The notes below the pieces were generated by a model, which was not told where the DNA came from, searched no databases, and worked only from the letters and a program-made list of their open reading frames with translations. Of a DNA stretch of 64,000 nt, positions 47,182-59,699 are shown piece after piece. The stretch is from Magnolia sinica (lineage: Eukaryota; Streptophyta; Magnoliopsida; Magnoliales; Magnoliaceae), in the NCBI RefSeq assembly GCF_029962835.1, contig NC_080577.1:6572001-6636000 (forward strand), written 5' to 3'. Each line of letters starts with the position of its first letter. The first letter of the stretch is position 1. The translations under genes and the position numbers were made by a program.

Positions 47182-48940
47182 CTAAGGCACAAGATGCAAT
47201 CGAGGAAGATAAATAATAATTATTTTAATGATGGACTTGATGATAAAAACATGGTGGCCGCAAAATAGAAAACAATGGAAAACCAACCAAAAACGTTCAA
47301 TTCATGTGGTGATCCACACAACGGTTGGATCGGCCTGATTTTTTAGGCAATATCCCAACCTCATGGTGGGGCGCCCTTATGAAAGGATTGGATCCCATCA
47401 AAACAACATGGTGGGACCCATGATCAAGAGGTGTAACATTCAAATTGGGAGCTTTCTAATCCCACATACGAGTACAAATAATCTATTGCACATGCCACCA
47501 CATATACTAGCATGTCAGAAAGACAAAAAATCCAGGCCATCCATCAGGTAAACCTCACCCTATAACTTTTAATTTCCAAAGCTAATAGTGGTTACTCGGC
47601 AGGTAGGCCATGATGTTAGAAATAAGTGGATAACTATAAAAAATTCATACTATTTTTTCACAAACGGTTAGTTGTAGCTCATCTGACTAACTGATTCGCT
47701 TCCTGAGATAAGGAATAGAAATAGTGGTACTGTTATGATGAACGGTTGGGATATTGCATTTGAAAAAAGAGGGTCCTATGGAAATGTGTGTTCATGGGAA
47801 TTACCCGATGTTACGAAACTTTATCACCATTGGATCAAGATGGAACGGTGATGGTGCAAGGAAGCCACTTGATCTTGCACCTCATTGTCAAACAAGTGGG
47901 CCCCACTCCTCATTTCCATCTGATCAACCTTGGTAGAGTTCACCAAAGGCTATGTTAGTTTTGGACATCTATCATTTCTTCCTGTTTTTTGTCTACTTTG
48001 AATATTTCCAGGTAAGAAGGGCCCCTCTCCTCTTCTAGATGTTGAAAATAACACTGATATCTGCCCCCACATTTTTTAATGAATGCCCCATCTTTACACA
48101 TCGACCAGAAGAAAGGAAGGGTGAGTTTGTAAAAGAACCAAGAAAAAAAAAACACGGTACGTATATTATTTTCCAACGACATTTGCAAAACTACGTCCAG
48201 CCGATATTTGACTTTTAGGCCCGTATCCAGATGTCCTCCTGGCAACGCAACTTCTACTGTGCGCCCGATGCCAGTCTTTTTTAAATAGTAGTAACCCTAT
48301 GACTGATAAAATTGGCCTATGTTTCGAACAATCTGATCGGATCATCATATCCAACAGGTGGTCCAGTACTAGTTGAACGGTCCGGATCTGTTGGGAGACT
48401 TCTGGAATTCTCAAATTAAGGCCGCCCATATGATTTTATACCTTAACTTGTGGCAAAGATGATTTTTTATTATCTTTGGAAGATCTGACTGGAAGAGGGA
48501 GGATGATGTCATGAATTACATAGGTGGCCCTTAAAATCCATCAAAGACAAGAAGAGAAAACGCGGGAGGCAACGACTCCTCTCATGACTCTTCAAAGTCA
48601 ACATGCATCCACATTCCACACTAGCCTTTGCCGACCCCTAATTAAATAATGTGATACTCTCACCTTAGTGGGCCATCTTTAGGTGTGGAAATCTCTATCC
48701 AAAAGCGACAACACCTCTTTGATTTGATCATCAAACCACCAAGATCTATTGGTTTTCAGTCTATATTCAAATTATAAAAAAGCAAGCAATCTGTGTAAGC
48801 AATGAATGGGGTTAGGGAATGGTCGACTTGGATGGTGGGTGGAGAAGTGGACCGTTTGATCATCATCGGTCCGTTCAATTGATGGGCCTAAGCTTGGATT
48901 GGTCGTGGCGGAAGAGCTTGACAGCCGGTGTTATTTCAAT
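46770..48940. other. intergenic sequence
   Basis: No gene is recognised. A T-run lies at about 47151-47176. Open frames of up to 96 codons on the minus strand near 48000-48400 have no recognisable motif and are not supported. Confidence 0.45.
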
Positions 48941-48944
48941 TATA

Positions 48945-49478
48945 GATTAGGTGCAGTCTATCCCCACCTCACCCAAGACGGTGGCTCTAACTGTGGAGCC
49001 CACTTTGATTTATGTATGCTGTATCCACACCGTCCATCCTTTTTGTCATATCATTTTAGGGCATCATGCTAGAAAGGAAGCAGATCCAAATCTCAGGTGG
49101 ACTATTGTATAGGAAACAGTGCTGATTGAATGCCCCACCGATGGATGAAAACTTCCTAGGGTCTGCCTTAATGTTTATTTGCCATCTAACCTGTTGATAA
49201 GGTCCCATGGACCTCGATGAGGGAAGAAGAAAAAAACAAAGGGGGCTTAATTCAAAACTTGTGGCTCACGAGGAGTTTTTAATGGTCAATCACCACTGTT
49301 TCCTATGGTATTGTCCACTTGACATTTGGAACAGTTTCATTTTTGGGTTCATGCCATAAAATGACCTGGCAACGGATGGAAGGAGTAGATATAGAATACA
49401 TACATCAAAGTGGGCCCTATGGTAAGGGCCGTACCGTATTGGGTTAGACCGGGGCCGCACCTAATACGCTCCTAGCAG
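48945..49478. mobile_element. palindromic MITE copy
   Basis: The left arm ATTAGGTGCAGTC and right end GGGGCCGCACCTAATACGC are inverted family termini. The full body block order is present (CACACCGTCCATCCTTTTTG, ACCTGTTGATAAGGTCCC, CATACATCAAAGTGGGCCC). The outermost bases are eroded and the TSD is not readable. Confidence 0.82.
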
Positions 49479-49479
49479 C

Positions 49480-52400
49480 AAAGGATCTAAGGTGGACCCA
49501 CTTGGTAGGCAATCTTGCTCTACACCCTCATCTCTCTTTCTCTCTATTTGTTTTTGGTAAATGATGCTGATTTACCTAATGTGATCGTTATATGAGTAGC
49601 CTGATACACCTTGTTTCCTAAATGATGGTGATCATCCACCCTATACATGGCATACTTTTACCTCAATCCGCACCGTCCAAGTCCTGGGTCCGATTGTAGA
49701 TGGACCTTATTCCAAAAATCAACCTGATTGGACAGTCCTAATAATCTGATATCGGTCTCCAATTGGATTCTGATTCTATTTGCTGGCCACCAATTAGATC
49801 GGTGGGGTCATCTAATAAGTGTGATTTTCCATATCGTTGTCCATCCACAATGGGGCTCATGATTTGAATGGTATGGGTCTAGTCAAAAGTGTGCCACGTG
49901 TAGGGTGGATGCATCACCACCATACATAAAACCAATGGTTCTCATTTCACCTTTCGCCAAAAGCCAAGTCCTCTTTCATGAAAGTAGACACTCTCTTGAT
50001 TCTCACTCAAATTAGCTGGAATGAGGAGAAATAGTAATAGCCCACCTTCTTTTGCTTTCTCTTTTATTTTTTCGAGTCATCTTTGGGTGGGCCCATATCC
50101 TCATGCATTTAATTCCAACTCATGGTGTCCGTTGGATTGAGACATCCATGATGGCCATCATCTACTGATTCCATTAAAACCATATTGGATCTCTTCCACT
50201 TTGCGGAAAGCTTCTCTGTCTGGTCATAGAATTTTGTGGGCAAAGGGCCAAAAAGTGGTCTTTCGATCCCATCATCCCTTAAGACTTTTTTGACCGTAGA
50301 TATGTATCAATGTATATGTCTGATAAGATCGTCATGGTGGGCCACCCGACAAAATGTTCATTAAAAATTGCTAGTGGCAGGCACATGTGATGTACGTAGG
50401 GTGGGGGGTGTAAGGTATGGGATTTTATTTATTTATTTTTATCTGGGTGTTGTTTTTGATACTCTGCCAGAGTGTGATACTTGATACACATGCACTAACA
50501 AATCATACACATGGAATAACACTAATCGAATTAAACCGCCCTTACTGTGGACCCATTTTTATAGATCAGAAATCGTAAAATTAGATTGAGTGGACCACCC
50601 TAATCTCTGGATGTTTGTTTCTTGAATTCAGACCAATGGTTATTTTTTAACCGTCCATTGGATATCTGAAAAAATGGGCTAGTTAGGACAGGTGTAGTTG
50701 CTACTTTATGACCCATCTAAAGTGGGACCCATGATCTTGAAGGTGCATTCATGACATGTATACAATTTTTCGGTGCACGCCTGCTGGAGTATCAAAGCTT
50801 TTCTCTTCTTCTCTGGGATTAACTATCTCAACGGACAACATACTCACATCATGAGTGGGTCCCACCATGCAACAATCGTGCCGCGTCTTATTTATTTTCT
50901 GCAGTTAAGCATCTGGTCGAGTTTGGTAAAAAGGAGTACACCTGCAAAGCGTCAGAATCCCACTCTCCCAGACGTGCGAATGCGGCATCTCTGTGAGTGA
51001 GGTTGGGGCCATTCATCAAGTGAGGCCCTCATACATGAGTTGTGTCGCAAAAATCATCTGGTCCAATTCATTGGTTGAGCGACACGTGTACAGAAAATGT
51101 GGAACGCTGGCCAAATTTTCTCCCGGATGACCGTGGCGCACCAGATGATTGGAATGGCTCTATTTTCAGGACCACGAAATATACAGGGTGAGACCCACCA
51201 GATGCACGAAGAAGATCTCGCACAAGCATGCCAGGATGGCACGTGAGATGGATTCGAGACCCCTATCTCAATAGTAGGGTTGTGCCGATTCAAAATCATG
51301 AAGGTCCTTTCGTCCCATCAGTCCCGTGCCTGGTAATTACAGCCAATTTCGGGACCAGGTCACGCTCAGTGGCTCTGGCTGACCCTGACCCTGCCTGGGC
51401 TCATCCATCAATGTCTCTGGTCCCAACAAGACTAGCTTTCGCCTTTTGGGCTGGACCCATTTTAGGCCAGCATTGCCCAGACGTTCGTATACGAATTATT
51501 CCTAAAGAACTGATGGGCCACTTAGGCCCATCTAAATAGAATTACATGGGCCTAGAGAAGTCTCTCACATGTGGGGCAGGGCTCACACCTGACTACTTAT
51601 ATCGCAGGCAGGCTCCGCCCACGTGAAAAAAAAAAAGAAAGTCCTAGGTTCATGGCTGGGCCTGCCAAAGAAAAATACCTATTAGTCAATAACCATTAAT
51701 CAGATGGACCACCCTTCGCATATCAACGCACCGTCCCTGTGCTGCTGAAAAATGGCCAAGATTGCATGATCTGATCTTCCAGTATAGGAGATTTTGGGGC
51801 ACATGCCATCGAGAATGCCGCCCAACGGATAAACAGTTTAGATCACAGAACTGTGGGTAGCAACGGTACAAATCGCTGGCCATTTCGTTGCATTGAGGAT
51901 CATGTAATATTTATGGAAAGAGTAGTGAAAGAATTGTAATTCCAGAACATCACCATCTTGAATTGCCAAACACATGATCATCACAGAGGCCAAGCATCCC
52001 CACTTTCCCAGTGTGTTCATTGACCATCTTTCTTCATCCATGTGTGGCCCATATGATAAATAAACCATCCTGATTTTTAGGCTAAACATTCACCCTAGCA
52101 ACCAACAAATTAACATCCCAGATTGCCCACACGTGTTGATGGGACATTAAATGGTATTAACTTACAATTTGCAGTAGAGAATGCTAACTGCTGGGCTTGG
52201 CCACTGCCCAAGTCTGGACCTAGACCTGACCCAATCCAACCTACTCGCAAAAAATCCAGGTTTAAGCCCAGCCCAGCCCACATCAGAACCTGGGCTCATT
52301 GTCCGCATTTACTTATTAAGCCGTTTCCTCACAGCCTTAAAATTTGAAATATGGGCCCCAGGTTCGGCTCACCAACAAAGCCCATATGGAGGCCTAGCCC

Positions 52401-52629
52401 ATTTGCCCCAGCAATTTATATCTTTTAAGACTCGGACAACTCCTGTCGGACCCGTTCGAGTCAACACGGAGTCATTTAGACCCGATCCGGTTCAACACCC
52501 CGAATCATCTTACCTAGGGCAAGTCACGCCAACTCACCTCAGCTCGAGACTGAAGAGTCCATCTGAGTCACCGATCCACTGAGGCGAATCTGGCTGAAAT
52601 GATTGAAAAGACTAAGATGTGCAACCATG
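49480..52629. other. intergenic sequence with GGCCCA-rich repeats
   Basis: No gene is recognised in 3.1 kb. From about 51330 to 52560 the sequence is rich in GGCCCA, GCCCAGCCCA and GACCTGACCC words, typical of a separate plant interspersed repeat. Its ends I could not define. Confidence 0.45.
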
Positions 52630-52637
52630 AATATACC

Positions 52638-53180
52638 CAGGGGTGTACACGAACCGAGCTAGCTCTGTTAGCTCACTCGACTCGACTCGAAAAAGCTCGA
52701 TTCGAAACTGAGTTCGAGCTGATTTTTTGAGCTCGAAAATGAGTTTGCGCTGTCCCTAGCTCGACTTGACTCGGATCAAACCAGTTCGGTGACTCGGTTA
52801 TTTTGATATTGATGTTGCTTACCAAATGTTTGATGAAATGACTCAACGAAGTGTGGCTGGTGGCAAGGAAGGTATGTATATGAAATAAATACCCTTTTTT
52901 TCTTAATTTTTATGTTGCTTAGAAGGTGTATGATTAAATACCTGTAAAACCACTGCTGTTGTTTTACATACATAGAGATTTTGAAGGTGCAGCCCATGTG
53001 TTTGTGAAAATGCTGCACAGGCGAACTCGGCTCGAACTTAGCTCGAATTGGCCCGAGCTACTGACTGAATCAAGCCGAGCTGGCCAATCAGGCTCAAGGT
53101 CCGAGCCAAGCCGAGTTCGAGCTGGGTCAGCTTGTGGCTGAGGCGAGCTAGACTTCGGTTCAACTCGATGTACACCCCTA
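52638..53180. mobile_element. CTCGA-rich hAT-like MITE, best copy
   Basis: It begins CAGGGGTGTACACGAACCGAG-like and ends with GATGTACACCCCTA, an inverted match. Flanks AATATACC (52630-52637) and AATATATT (53181-53188) match at 6 of 8. The centre carries the GATGTTGCTTACCAAATG block shared with 38013-38600. It has no coding sequence; frames reading LSSSRV and similar are artefacts of the repeated words. Confidence 0.8.
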
Positions 53181-53822
53181 AATATATTTGCATGATGCAA
53201 AGTAAAATTCATTCTCATGCAATTGTTGGAGCGATGCCTCATAAAGAGTGCCAACATAAAAAGGACTCTCAAAATCAATTTCCCAAAATGCCCCCCTCCA
53301 ACATTAGTTCAACTCCATACTCAAACCTCACTAGACCTCTTTTATTCAAAATAAAACTCCACTAACCCTGAATTTAGTTATTTGACTCTGTTTTTCTAAA
53401 AGCTTTTCTTATGTATAAAATAAGGTTGACTTCTAAATAAATAACCTTCTTCTAACATATGTAATACCACTAACATTTTATAATTAATTAGGGTGTGGAG
53501 TCAATTGACTCTTAAAGATTATATTATCATCTTAGTGTGTTGGGCATATAAACCATGGAAAAGTTAGTGGGCGAACGGCGAGCACGCCGATAGTCAGTGC
53601 ACTGTGGATCCCACCATCCAACAATGGTGGGCACGAATCTTAACACGCGTTCTAGAATGAGCTTTTGAAAATTTACATTTCAAAATGGTTGTTAGGTAGA
53701 TGTGAACATTATTAAATGACGGGAGAAATGTTTGCATTGTTAGAGTTGAAATTGTTCCAAAAAAGTAAAAAAAGAAGACATTTATCAATGTCAACTTAGC
53801 AAAGTCAAGTTCGTGTATGAAG

Positions 53823-54456
53823 TTTGTTAATTTATGTGGTGGGACCCACTGTGTAGATGGATGGAAGATGTATCATGCTAGTCTACTCATTGGGTGGGCC
53901 ATAGTTTGGAAACAAAAGGAGCAGCAAAATGATTAAATAAAAATATGCATTTTAAGTAATTAAAAGGGCATTTAGGTAATTAGAGTAAAGTTCTATTTAA
54001 AACGGACTAGGTTCGCCTCAACGTGGAAGAGCATCTTATCTATCATTGAGCTATGGGTATGAATCCCAAGGGTTGTTGTCTTCAAAATCTTCAAGAGTGG
54101 AAGATTGTAGACTTCTAATGAATGGTCCCAAAATCTTCAAGGCTGAACAATACCTCATTGGAGACTGTCAATTTAAAGAAAATGACTTAATAATGAAAGG
54201 GTTGAAATATTTCAATATGAGATTATTATTTTTCTGATTATCTTTTTTTTTTTTCCTCTCCTATTTTTTTTTTCCATAGATCCACCGTAAATGGGTTTAA
54301 TCATTAAAAACCAATCCATATCTTGTAATAATGCACAAGTTCTTGTACCAACCCCCACAGCATGTCTTTTAGTCCATTTCTCTGCCTCCCATGACTTGCA
54401 AACCACTTCCCTCTTCATATGCATTGTACATGTCACCCACCTCTCATAATTGAATT
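53823..54456. repeat. tandem segmental duplication, unit 1
   Basis: About 630 bp beginning TTTGTTAATTTATGTGGTGG. It contains CTACTCATTGGGTGGGCC, AATTAAAAGGGCATTTAGG, CTTCAAGAGTGGAAGATTG and AAATGGGTTTAATCATT, and near its end CCCATGACTTGCAAACCAC. The same landmarks recur in the same order in unit 2. It has no coding potential. Confidence 0.8.
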
Positions 54457-54829
54457 TTGTTAATTAATGTTGAAGCCGTTGTCATCAAGTGGGACCCATG
54501 TAGATGCTTGGAAGATATATGAGGTCAGCCTACTCATTGGGTGGGACATAGTTGGAAGCTACAGGGGCAGGCAAATGATGCAATAAAAATGTGCTTTTTT
54601 ATGCAATTAAAAGGGTATTTAGGTAATTACAGTTTAGGTTAAAACAAGGCGTTCAAACCCTAAGCCTCAATGCAGAAGTGCATCCTGTCTATCATTAAGC
54701 TTTGGGCTTGAATCCTAATAACCATTGCTGTAAAAGTCTTCAAGAGTGGAAGATTCTACACTATTGATAACTGAGCTCAAAACAATGATTAAGGAGATAG
54801 TCAATTTAAAGAGAGTTAAATAATCAAAG

Positions 54830-54979
54830 GTTTTTTAAAAAAAAAAAAAATTATTTATTTCTTTTCTTTTAACACACATACTCACACTCACACCCACACA
54901 CACCACAATGGATACTCGAACTCATACTCGTTGTATTAAAACTCTTACGAGTCTTCCACTTAGCCATGAGTAGAGACCC
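54830..54979 (-). mobile_element. tRNA-derived SINE copy 2, 12-bp TSD
   Basis: About 150 bp flanked by AAATAATCAAAG (54818-54829) and AAATAATTAAAG (54980-54991), 11 of 12 matching. It has the same layout as the copy at 31087: a tRNA-like head at the plus-strand right end, a CA/GT-rich segment and a terminal homopolymer. Unit 1 of the duplication lacks it, giving an empty site. Confidence 0.82.
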
Positions 54980-55129
54980 AAATAATTAAAGAGTTGAAAT
55001 ATTGGAATATAAGAAATTCTTTTTCCTGTTATTTTTCTTTTATATATATATATATATATATATAATCCTTCATCTACCATAGACCCATCCAAAATGGGTT
55101 TAATCTTTCAAACACAATCCTACATCCGC

Positions 55130-55490
55130 TGGTTATAGTGTCCAACATATTGATAACGCCCAATCTCTGAATATATCTCTGAGCAGTTAGAGAAATTCTA
55201 AACACACTTATCATTATTATCTTAACCAAATTTTGTTCTAAACATTTTCTATTTAAATCAATGATATCCCATCATATCATATTAGGAAAAATCAGTATCA
55301 CAATAATTGAGAAGTCTTTATGGTATCAGAGCGAAAGATCTTGTATTTGAATATCATGAGTAGCAAATATACATCCCTAATATATTATCCCATGAGAAGC
55401 CCAGTATGTTCGATTGCTGCTTGATTAAATTAAGAGGATTTTAGGGCTCGAGCTTTTAGATCAAGTGGTTGTTCGACGTGCTATGTTCAA
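55130..55490 (+). mobile_element. insertion with tRNA-Met primer site, TRIM-like?
   Basis: This stretch is absent from unit 1 of the tandem duplication. It contains TGGTATCAGAGC (55321-55332), an exact initiator-tRNA-Met primer site. A CTCGAGCTTTTAGATCAAGT segment near its right end resembles, from memory, short TRIM-type LTR ends. I could not define an LTR pair or TSD, so the class is tentative. Confidence 0.45.
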
Positions 55491-55589
55491 CTCCTCACAG
55501 CATGCTTTTTCATTCCTCGCAAATCTTCTCCTATGACTTGCAAGTCACTTTCTCCCTCCATGTGCTTTGTACACTTCAATTTTGGAGTG

Positions 55590-58500
55590 GGAGTGGCCCT
55601 AAAATGGACCAAACCTACTTTTCATGCCTGATGCCGGCACTAAAATAACAGTTTCAATGTTCATCTGTTGTTCTTCAAATGGTCAGCTATTTTTGCTGAA
55701 CTTTTTTCTTCTTTTTTTTTTGCCAACTTAAATGGATCTGATTTTGTAGGGATTGTATTGCCCCACATAGGCCTTTGTGGTAGATGGTCTGGATCATTCA
55801 CACGTGTGAAGGATATTGTTTTTCCTCTCGCATGAAACTGATTTTTCAGGATAGATGCGAGCGGCGTTTTCCCTGTCCATCCTTGCAAACTGACAACCAA
55901 ACAAGCCCTTTGTTAAAATGGTTCAGATGGAGCTAGATTTATTTTCAAATGCTCGTGTAGTTGGTTATCCTATTGCTTTCCATTCACAGCTGGAACCATA
56001 ACTATATATCAGAAGCGACTGAGAGACGCGATTGCCTGCGCACCCATCCCAACACAGTATGCCACCCTGTATTGGAAAGAGTTAAAATTGTCAAAGATCT
56101 GAAAAAGTCTAATCTGAGTTTTTTTTAATTATTATTATTACTCCATCTCATTATTATTTTTAATCGTTGGGTTCCACATATATATTAGATAACTGATACA
56201 TGACTCCAGATCTAGCAAGGTCTTTAGGTCACACATATGTCCAATGGGAACTACTACATATGTTTTTAAATTAACCATCCCATACAAGTGTTTCTACACA
56301 TATATGTATAGAGAGATGCTAATGGGCTAGTTGTACGTCCAACTACTTTGTGTGGGGCCACATGGTGTTCGTGTGAGATCTTACCCATCTTGCAGGGTTG
56401 TTCCATAATGAAAATGGAATTCCAAAATTAGGTTGGATCGTCCTGATTTTTGTGACAACCTTGCTGGACGGACGAGATGTAATACAAACACCATGGTGGG
56501 TCCCACATGCCAACTAGTTAGACGTAAAACTAGTTGTGTGTGAGCATTTCTCTCAAGGTTTTACTAATGTCCACACCTTAATGGGACATTAGCATCGTCC
56601 CGAATTCTTTTTAAATAACACACGAGATGACCGTTCATTCAGTTGTATGAGTAAATCATTGTGCAAAAATAATACCAATTGGGTGATCTTAATCTTCTTC
56701 CTAGTAGCCTAGAAATGGACAGTTTAGATTGATTGGAGAAACAAAATATGTTCAATTATCATCTTGAAGTATCTAATAGATAGATCACGGTTTGTATTTT
56801 TTATGATTTTAAAATAACACTTAAATTTAATAATTCTAACTATGTGATTTATGGCTCATGAGCAACGGTTATTTGTAGCAAGTTTGCCCCATTTGAAGGG
56901 TTAGGATCATCCAATCATCATGATTCTTACACCATGGTTTGCTCATAGTTGTACAAATGAATTGTCCATGTTGACAAAAAGTTACTTCACATGTCATTTA
57001 AAAGTTTAGGAAATTGTTACTAATATCAGACTTTTTTGCTTTTCTATGACCTTACCAACGTCTCCAAAGCTTTTAATTGACACTTGGAAAGTCCAATTAT
57101 CAATCAGGGTTCAATCAGGGTGGTTCATTCCATAGTATTGCTGAGAGCAAGCCATAATGTAAGAATCATGCCTATAAGATAATCCTAACCTTATGAACGG
57201 GGCTGATTCGTTCCAGCCCTCTATTTTTTACGAGCCATAAATCACATGGTTAGAATCACCCAACAAAAGTGCTACTCTAGAATCATAACCAATTCAAAGT
57301 GAGAGGGTTCAAGATGATGATTAGACCTATTTTGTTTCTCTGCTCAATCTTAATTCCCTGTCCATTGCCAACCTTACTTGATTTGGTTTCATTTCATTGT
57401 TTTATAACTTCTAATTGACTATTGAGACTAATATTTTAATATGAAATTTTCTATATATCTGACCTGAAGCTTTATACAGTACATGTGGGTTTCCAGTTCT
57501 TATAAATATGCTTATGCTTTGGTAATCCAAACCACTGTTCCCTTGTGCCCGACCATGGATGGACCAGTCTCCACGAAATCACCTCAATACAAAGACTAAC
57601 ATTTCGCTTTGTGGTCCAATAATTGCCAGCTGAGAGGAGAAACACATTTCTGAATTTATTTATTTATTTATTTATTTTTTTAAAAAAAAAGGAAGAAGAA
57701 AAAGTCCAAGTATCAATGGCTAGGATTTTTAATCTAGAAGGTTATAGAACATGGTCCACCCTCCATTACCAAAGGTTGTTTTTGGCCCGAGTTGATATAA
57801 ATCTAGAACATGGTCGATGATCATTGGGTGAGAAAAATGGCACCACATAACTGTTTGTTGTGGTTTCGCTGCCCGAGCGTCTCTATCATTGGAGGATTCC
57901 TGCATGGGATAAATCTCATTTGGCTTGTGGTTGTGGAGGAGCTAAATGGGCTTATCAATTAACCATCTGAAAGTGATTGATGCAATTTTTCTAGTGGCCC
58001 ACATTCACAGAGCCCTATTAGATGGATAACCCAGATCCATCCACCATTATGGGTGTCGGTGGCTCATAAGTTCAACCCAAAATTGACCGGCCACACACTT
58101 AGTAGGCCCAAAACCAGTTTGTAGTTTCATTTAAATTGAATCTCACCTTTCATGGCCTGGCGTGGTTGTCTGACAAATGAGAATTCGAGTATAAGCTTTA
58201 GGCCCAACACATCGAGGCCGTCCAACAATGGTCAGGCTAAGAATCAACATGACTTTGACCCACTTACTAAAAAAGCCCAGAATTAAGGCCCGATCTCAAC
58301 TTGTGACCCAGTTTTAGATGACCTGGCCTGAACCACAAGGATATTCCTATGGCCAGGCCGGCCAGACCGACTAGTAAATAGTTATATTTGGATGACTACT
58401 CAAGCCCAATCAATTGCCTGAGATGAGATGCTAGGCCTGATCCTTGACCGATTACTAAGACATGTCCAGTCCGGCCTAGCCCATTTTTATTTTTTTTTAA

Positions 58501-59288
58501 AGTATGAGGAGGCCTCGAACCCAAAACCTTCCGCACATTCTTCCACAGAAAAAGCACGTATTTTTCTGCTCACACATGAGTGCAGGAAATGGTTTAGGAA
58601 GATCAAACACCAAACCGATCCTTTTACTCAAAATGGGTTACACTTTCTAACCTAAGCATGACCTGAAACCCAACAGGCTCAACCCAGGCCCTTTAAACAC
58701 CTAACTGGTTTTAACACTTGGACTCAGTCAGACCTGATCCAGCTTGACCCTACTACTTTAGGGCGTGAATCCTACAATTTGTATATAGGACAAGCTTTGA
58801 ACCCCAATCCTTTAGGGTATGTTTGATAACACCACAAGAAGCTACTTATACCAAACAGGCAAGGGTACATTTAGTAACACCTCTGGAAGCTACTCATAGG
58901 TCTGAGTGTTGAACCCAATCCTTTAGGGTATGTTTGGTAACACCTCTAGATGGTAGTTCTGATGGCTTCTTTTACAAAATAAAAAAATATTATAAAGTAT
59001 AAAATGTCGTAAGTTTTGATAGAGAAGCTGCCGCCAAATGCACCCTAATTAAATGGGGTTTTAAGACTCAGTTGTGCCCCGTGTGACCTAGGTTCCGCTC
59101 CACCTTCTGACACTACAAGTATCTTTGGATTACTCAAATGCCTTCTGATAAGAAATTAAAAATAACAAATTACAATCAGAAGAACTTGACAAAAATAGCT
59201 AAATAAGAGATGGTATGCAAACGTGGGACCCACCCGAGTTTATCTAGTAGGTGGAATTATAGCAAAGAAAGTAGCATGCACACCTCAT
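55590..59288. other. intergenic sequence
   Basis: No gene is recognised in 3.7 kb. It contains a foldback element (56311-56553, listed separately), a TTTA run (57653-57680), a GGCCCA/AGGCCC-rich repeat at about 58030-58760, and two direct copies of a CAATCCTTTAGGGTATGTTTG word (about 58803 and 58915). The second opens what may be a small MITE ending CCAAATGCACCCTAA near 59048. Confidence 0.45.
56311..56553. mobile_element. small foldback MITE-like element
   Basis: The left arm AGAGAGATGCTAATGGGC followed by TAGTTGTACGTCCAACTA is matched in inverted form at the right by AGAGAAATGCTCACACACAA and TAGTTTTACGTCTAACTAGT. The inner parts also pair (GGGGCCACATGGTGTTCG with the right-hand GGGACCCACCATGGTGTT). 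About 243 bp with no readable TSD. It is a different family from the GGAGCGGATTAGG elements. Confidence 0.68.
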
Positions 59289-59316
59289 AAAACCAACATT
59301 CATGCATTATGTTACT

Positions 59317-59456
59317 CTTTATTTTTATTTATTTTATTTTTTATTTTTACACACGCACACACAACCACACACTCACGCCATGGTGGGATTTCACCACCTA
59401 CGAGTACTTGAACCATCAACCAGGTGTTGAAACTCCTGAGAGTCTACCACTGGAGT
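59317..59456 (-). mobile_element. tRNA-derived SINE copy 3, long TSD
   Basis: 140 bp flanked by a 28-bp direct repeat with two mismatches (59289-59316 and 59457-59484). On the minus strand it reads AGTGGTAGACTCTCAGGAGT, then GGTTCAAGTACTCG, then GTGAAATCCCACCATGG, a GT-rich stretch and an A/T-rich tail. All three SINE copies in this window are on the minus strand. Confidence 0.85.
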
Positions 59457-59699
59457 AAAACCAACATACATACATTATGTTACTTATAAATGTAAGAAAG
59501 ACTGCTAAATATAGATGCATTAAGCAACCAATTGATAGAAAACTTCAACAATGTAGGTTGCCATGTCCTTGTCAGTGCCTCACCCTGTGTCATACATGGT
59601 CCACTGCTCATCTAATGTAGTGCCATGCATGTCAATGTCCACGTAACAAAATGTCCTGTATTTTTTTAATAATCTTTTATATAAGATGTGTGAGGCACT

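Larger units (their letters stand above)
54457..55585. repeat. tandem segmental duplication, unit 2, enlarged by insertions
   Basis: It repeats the landmarks of unit 1 (TTTGTTAATTAATG, CTACTCATTGGGTGGGAC, CTTCAAGAGTGGAAGATTC, AAATGGGTTTAATC, CTATGACTTGCAAGTCAC). It is about 1.13 kb because of a SINE (54830-54979) and a further insertion of roughly 350 bp at about 55130-55490. An AT run lies at 55038-55064. Confidence 0.8.

Noticed and set aside
47955..48429. Minus-strand frames of 87-96 codons
   Set aside because: No domain, no start context and no neighbouring exon signals; chance open frames.
58915..59050. Possible small PIF/Harbinger MITE (GGGTATGTTTGG ... CCAAATGCACCC)
   Set aside because: The flanking TTA and TAA are not direct duplications on the same strand, so the TSD is not supported. 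Mentioned only within the intergenic entry.
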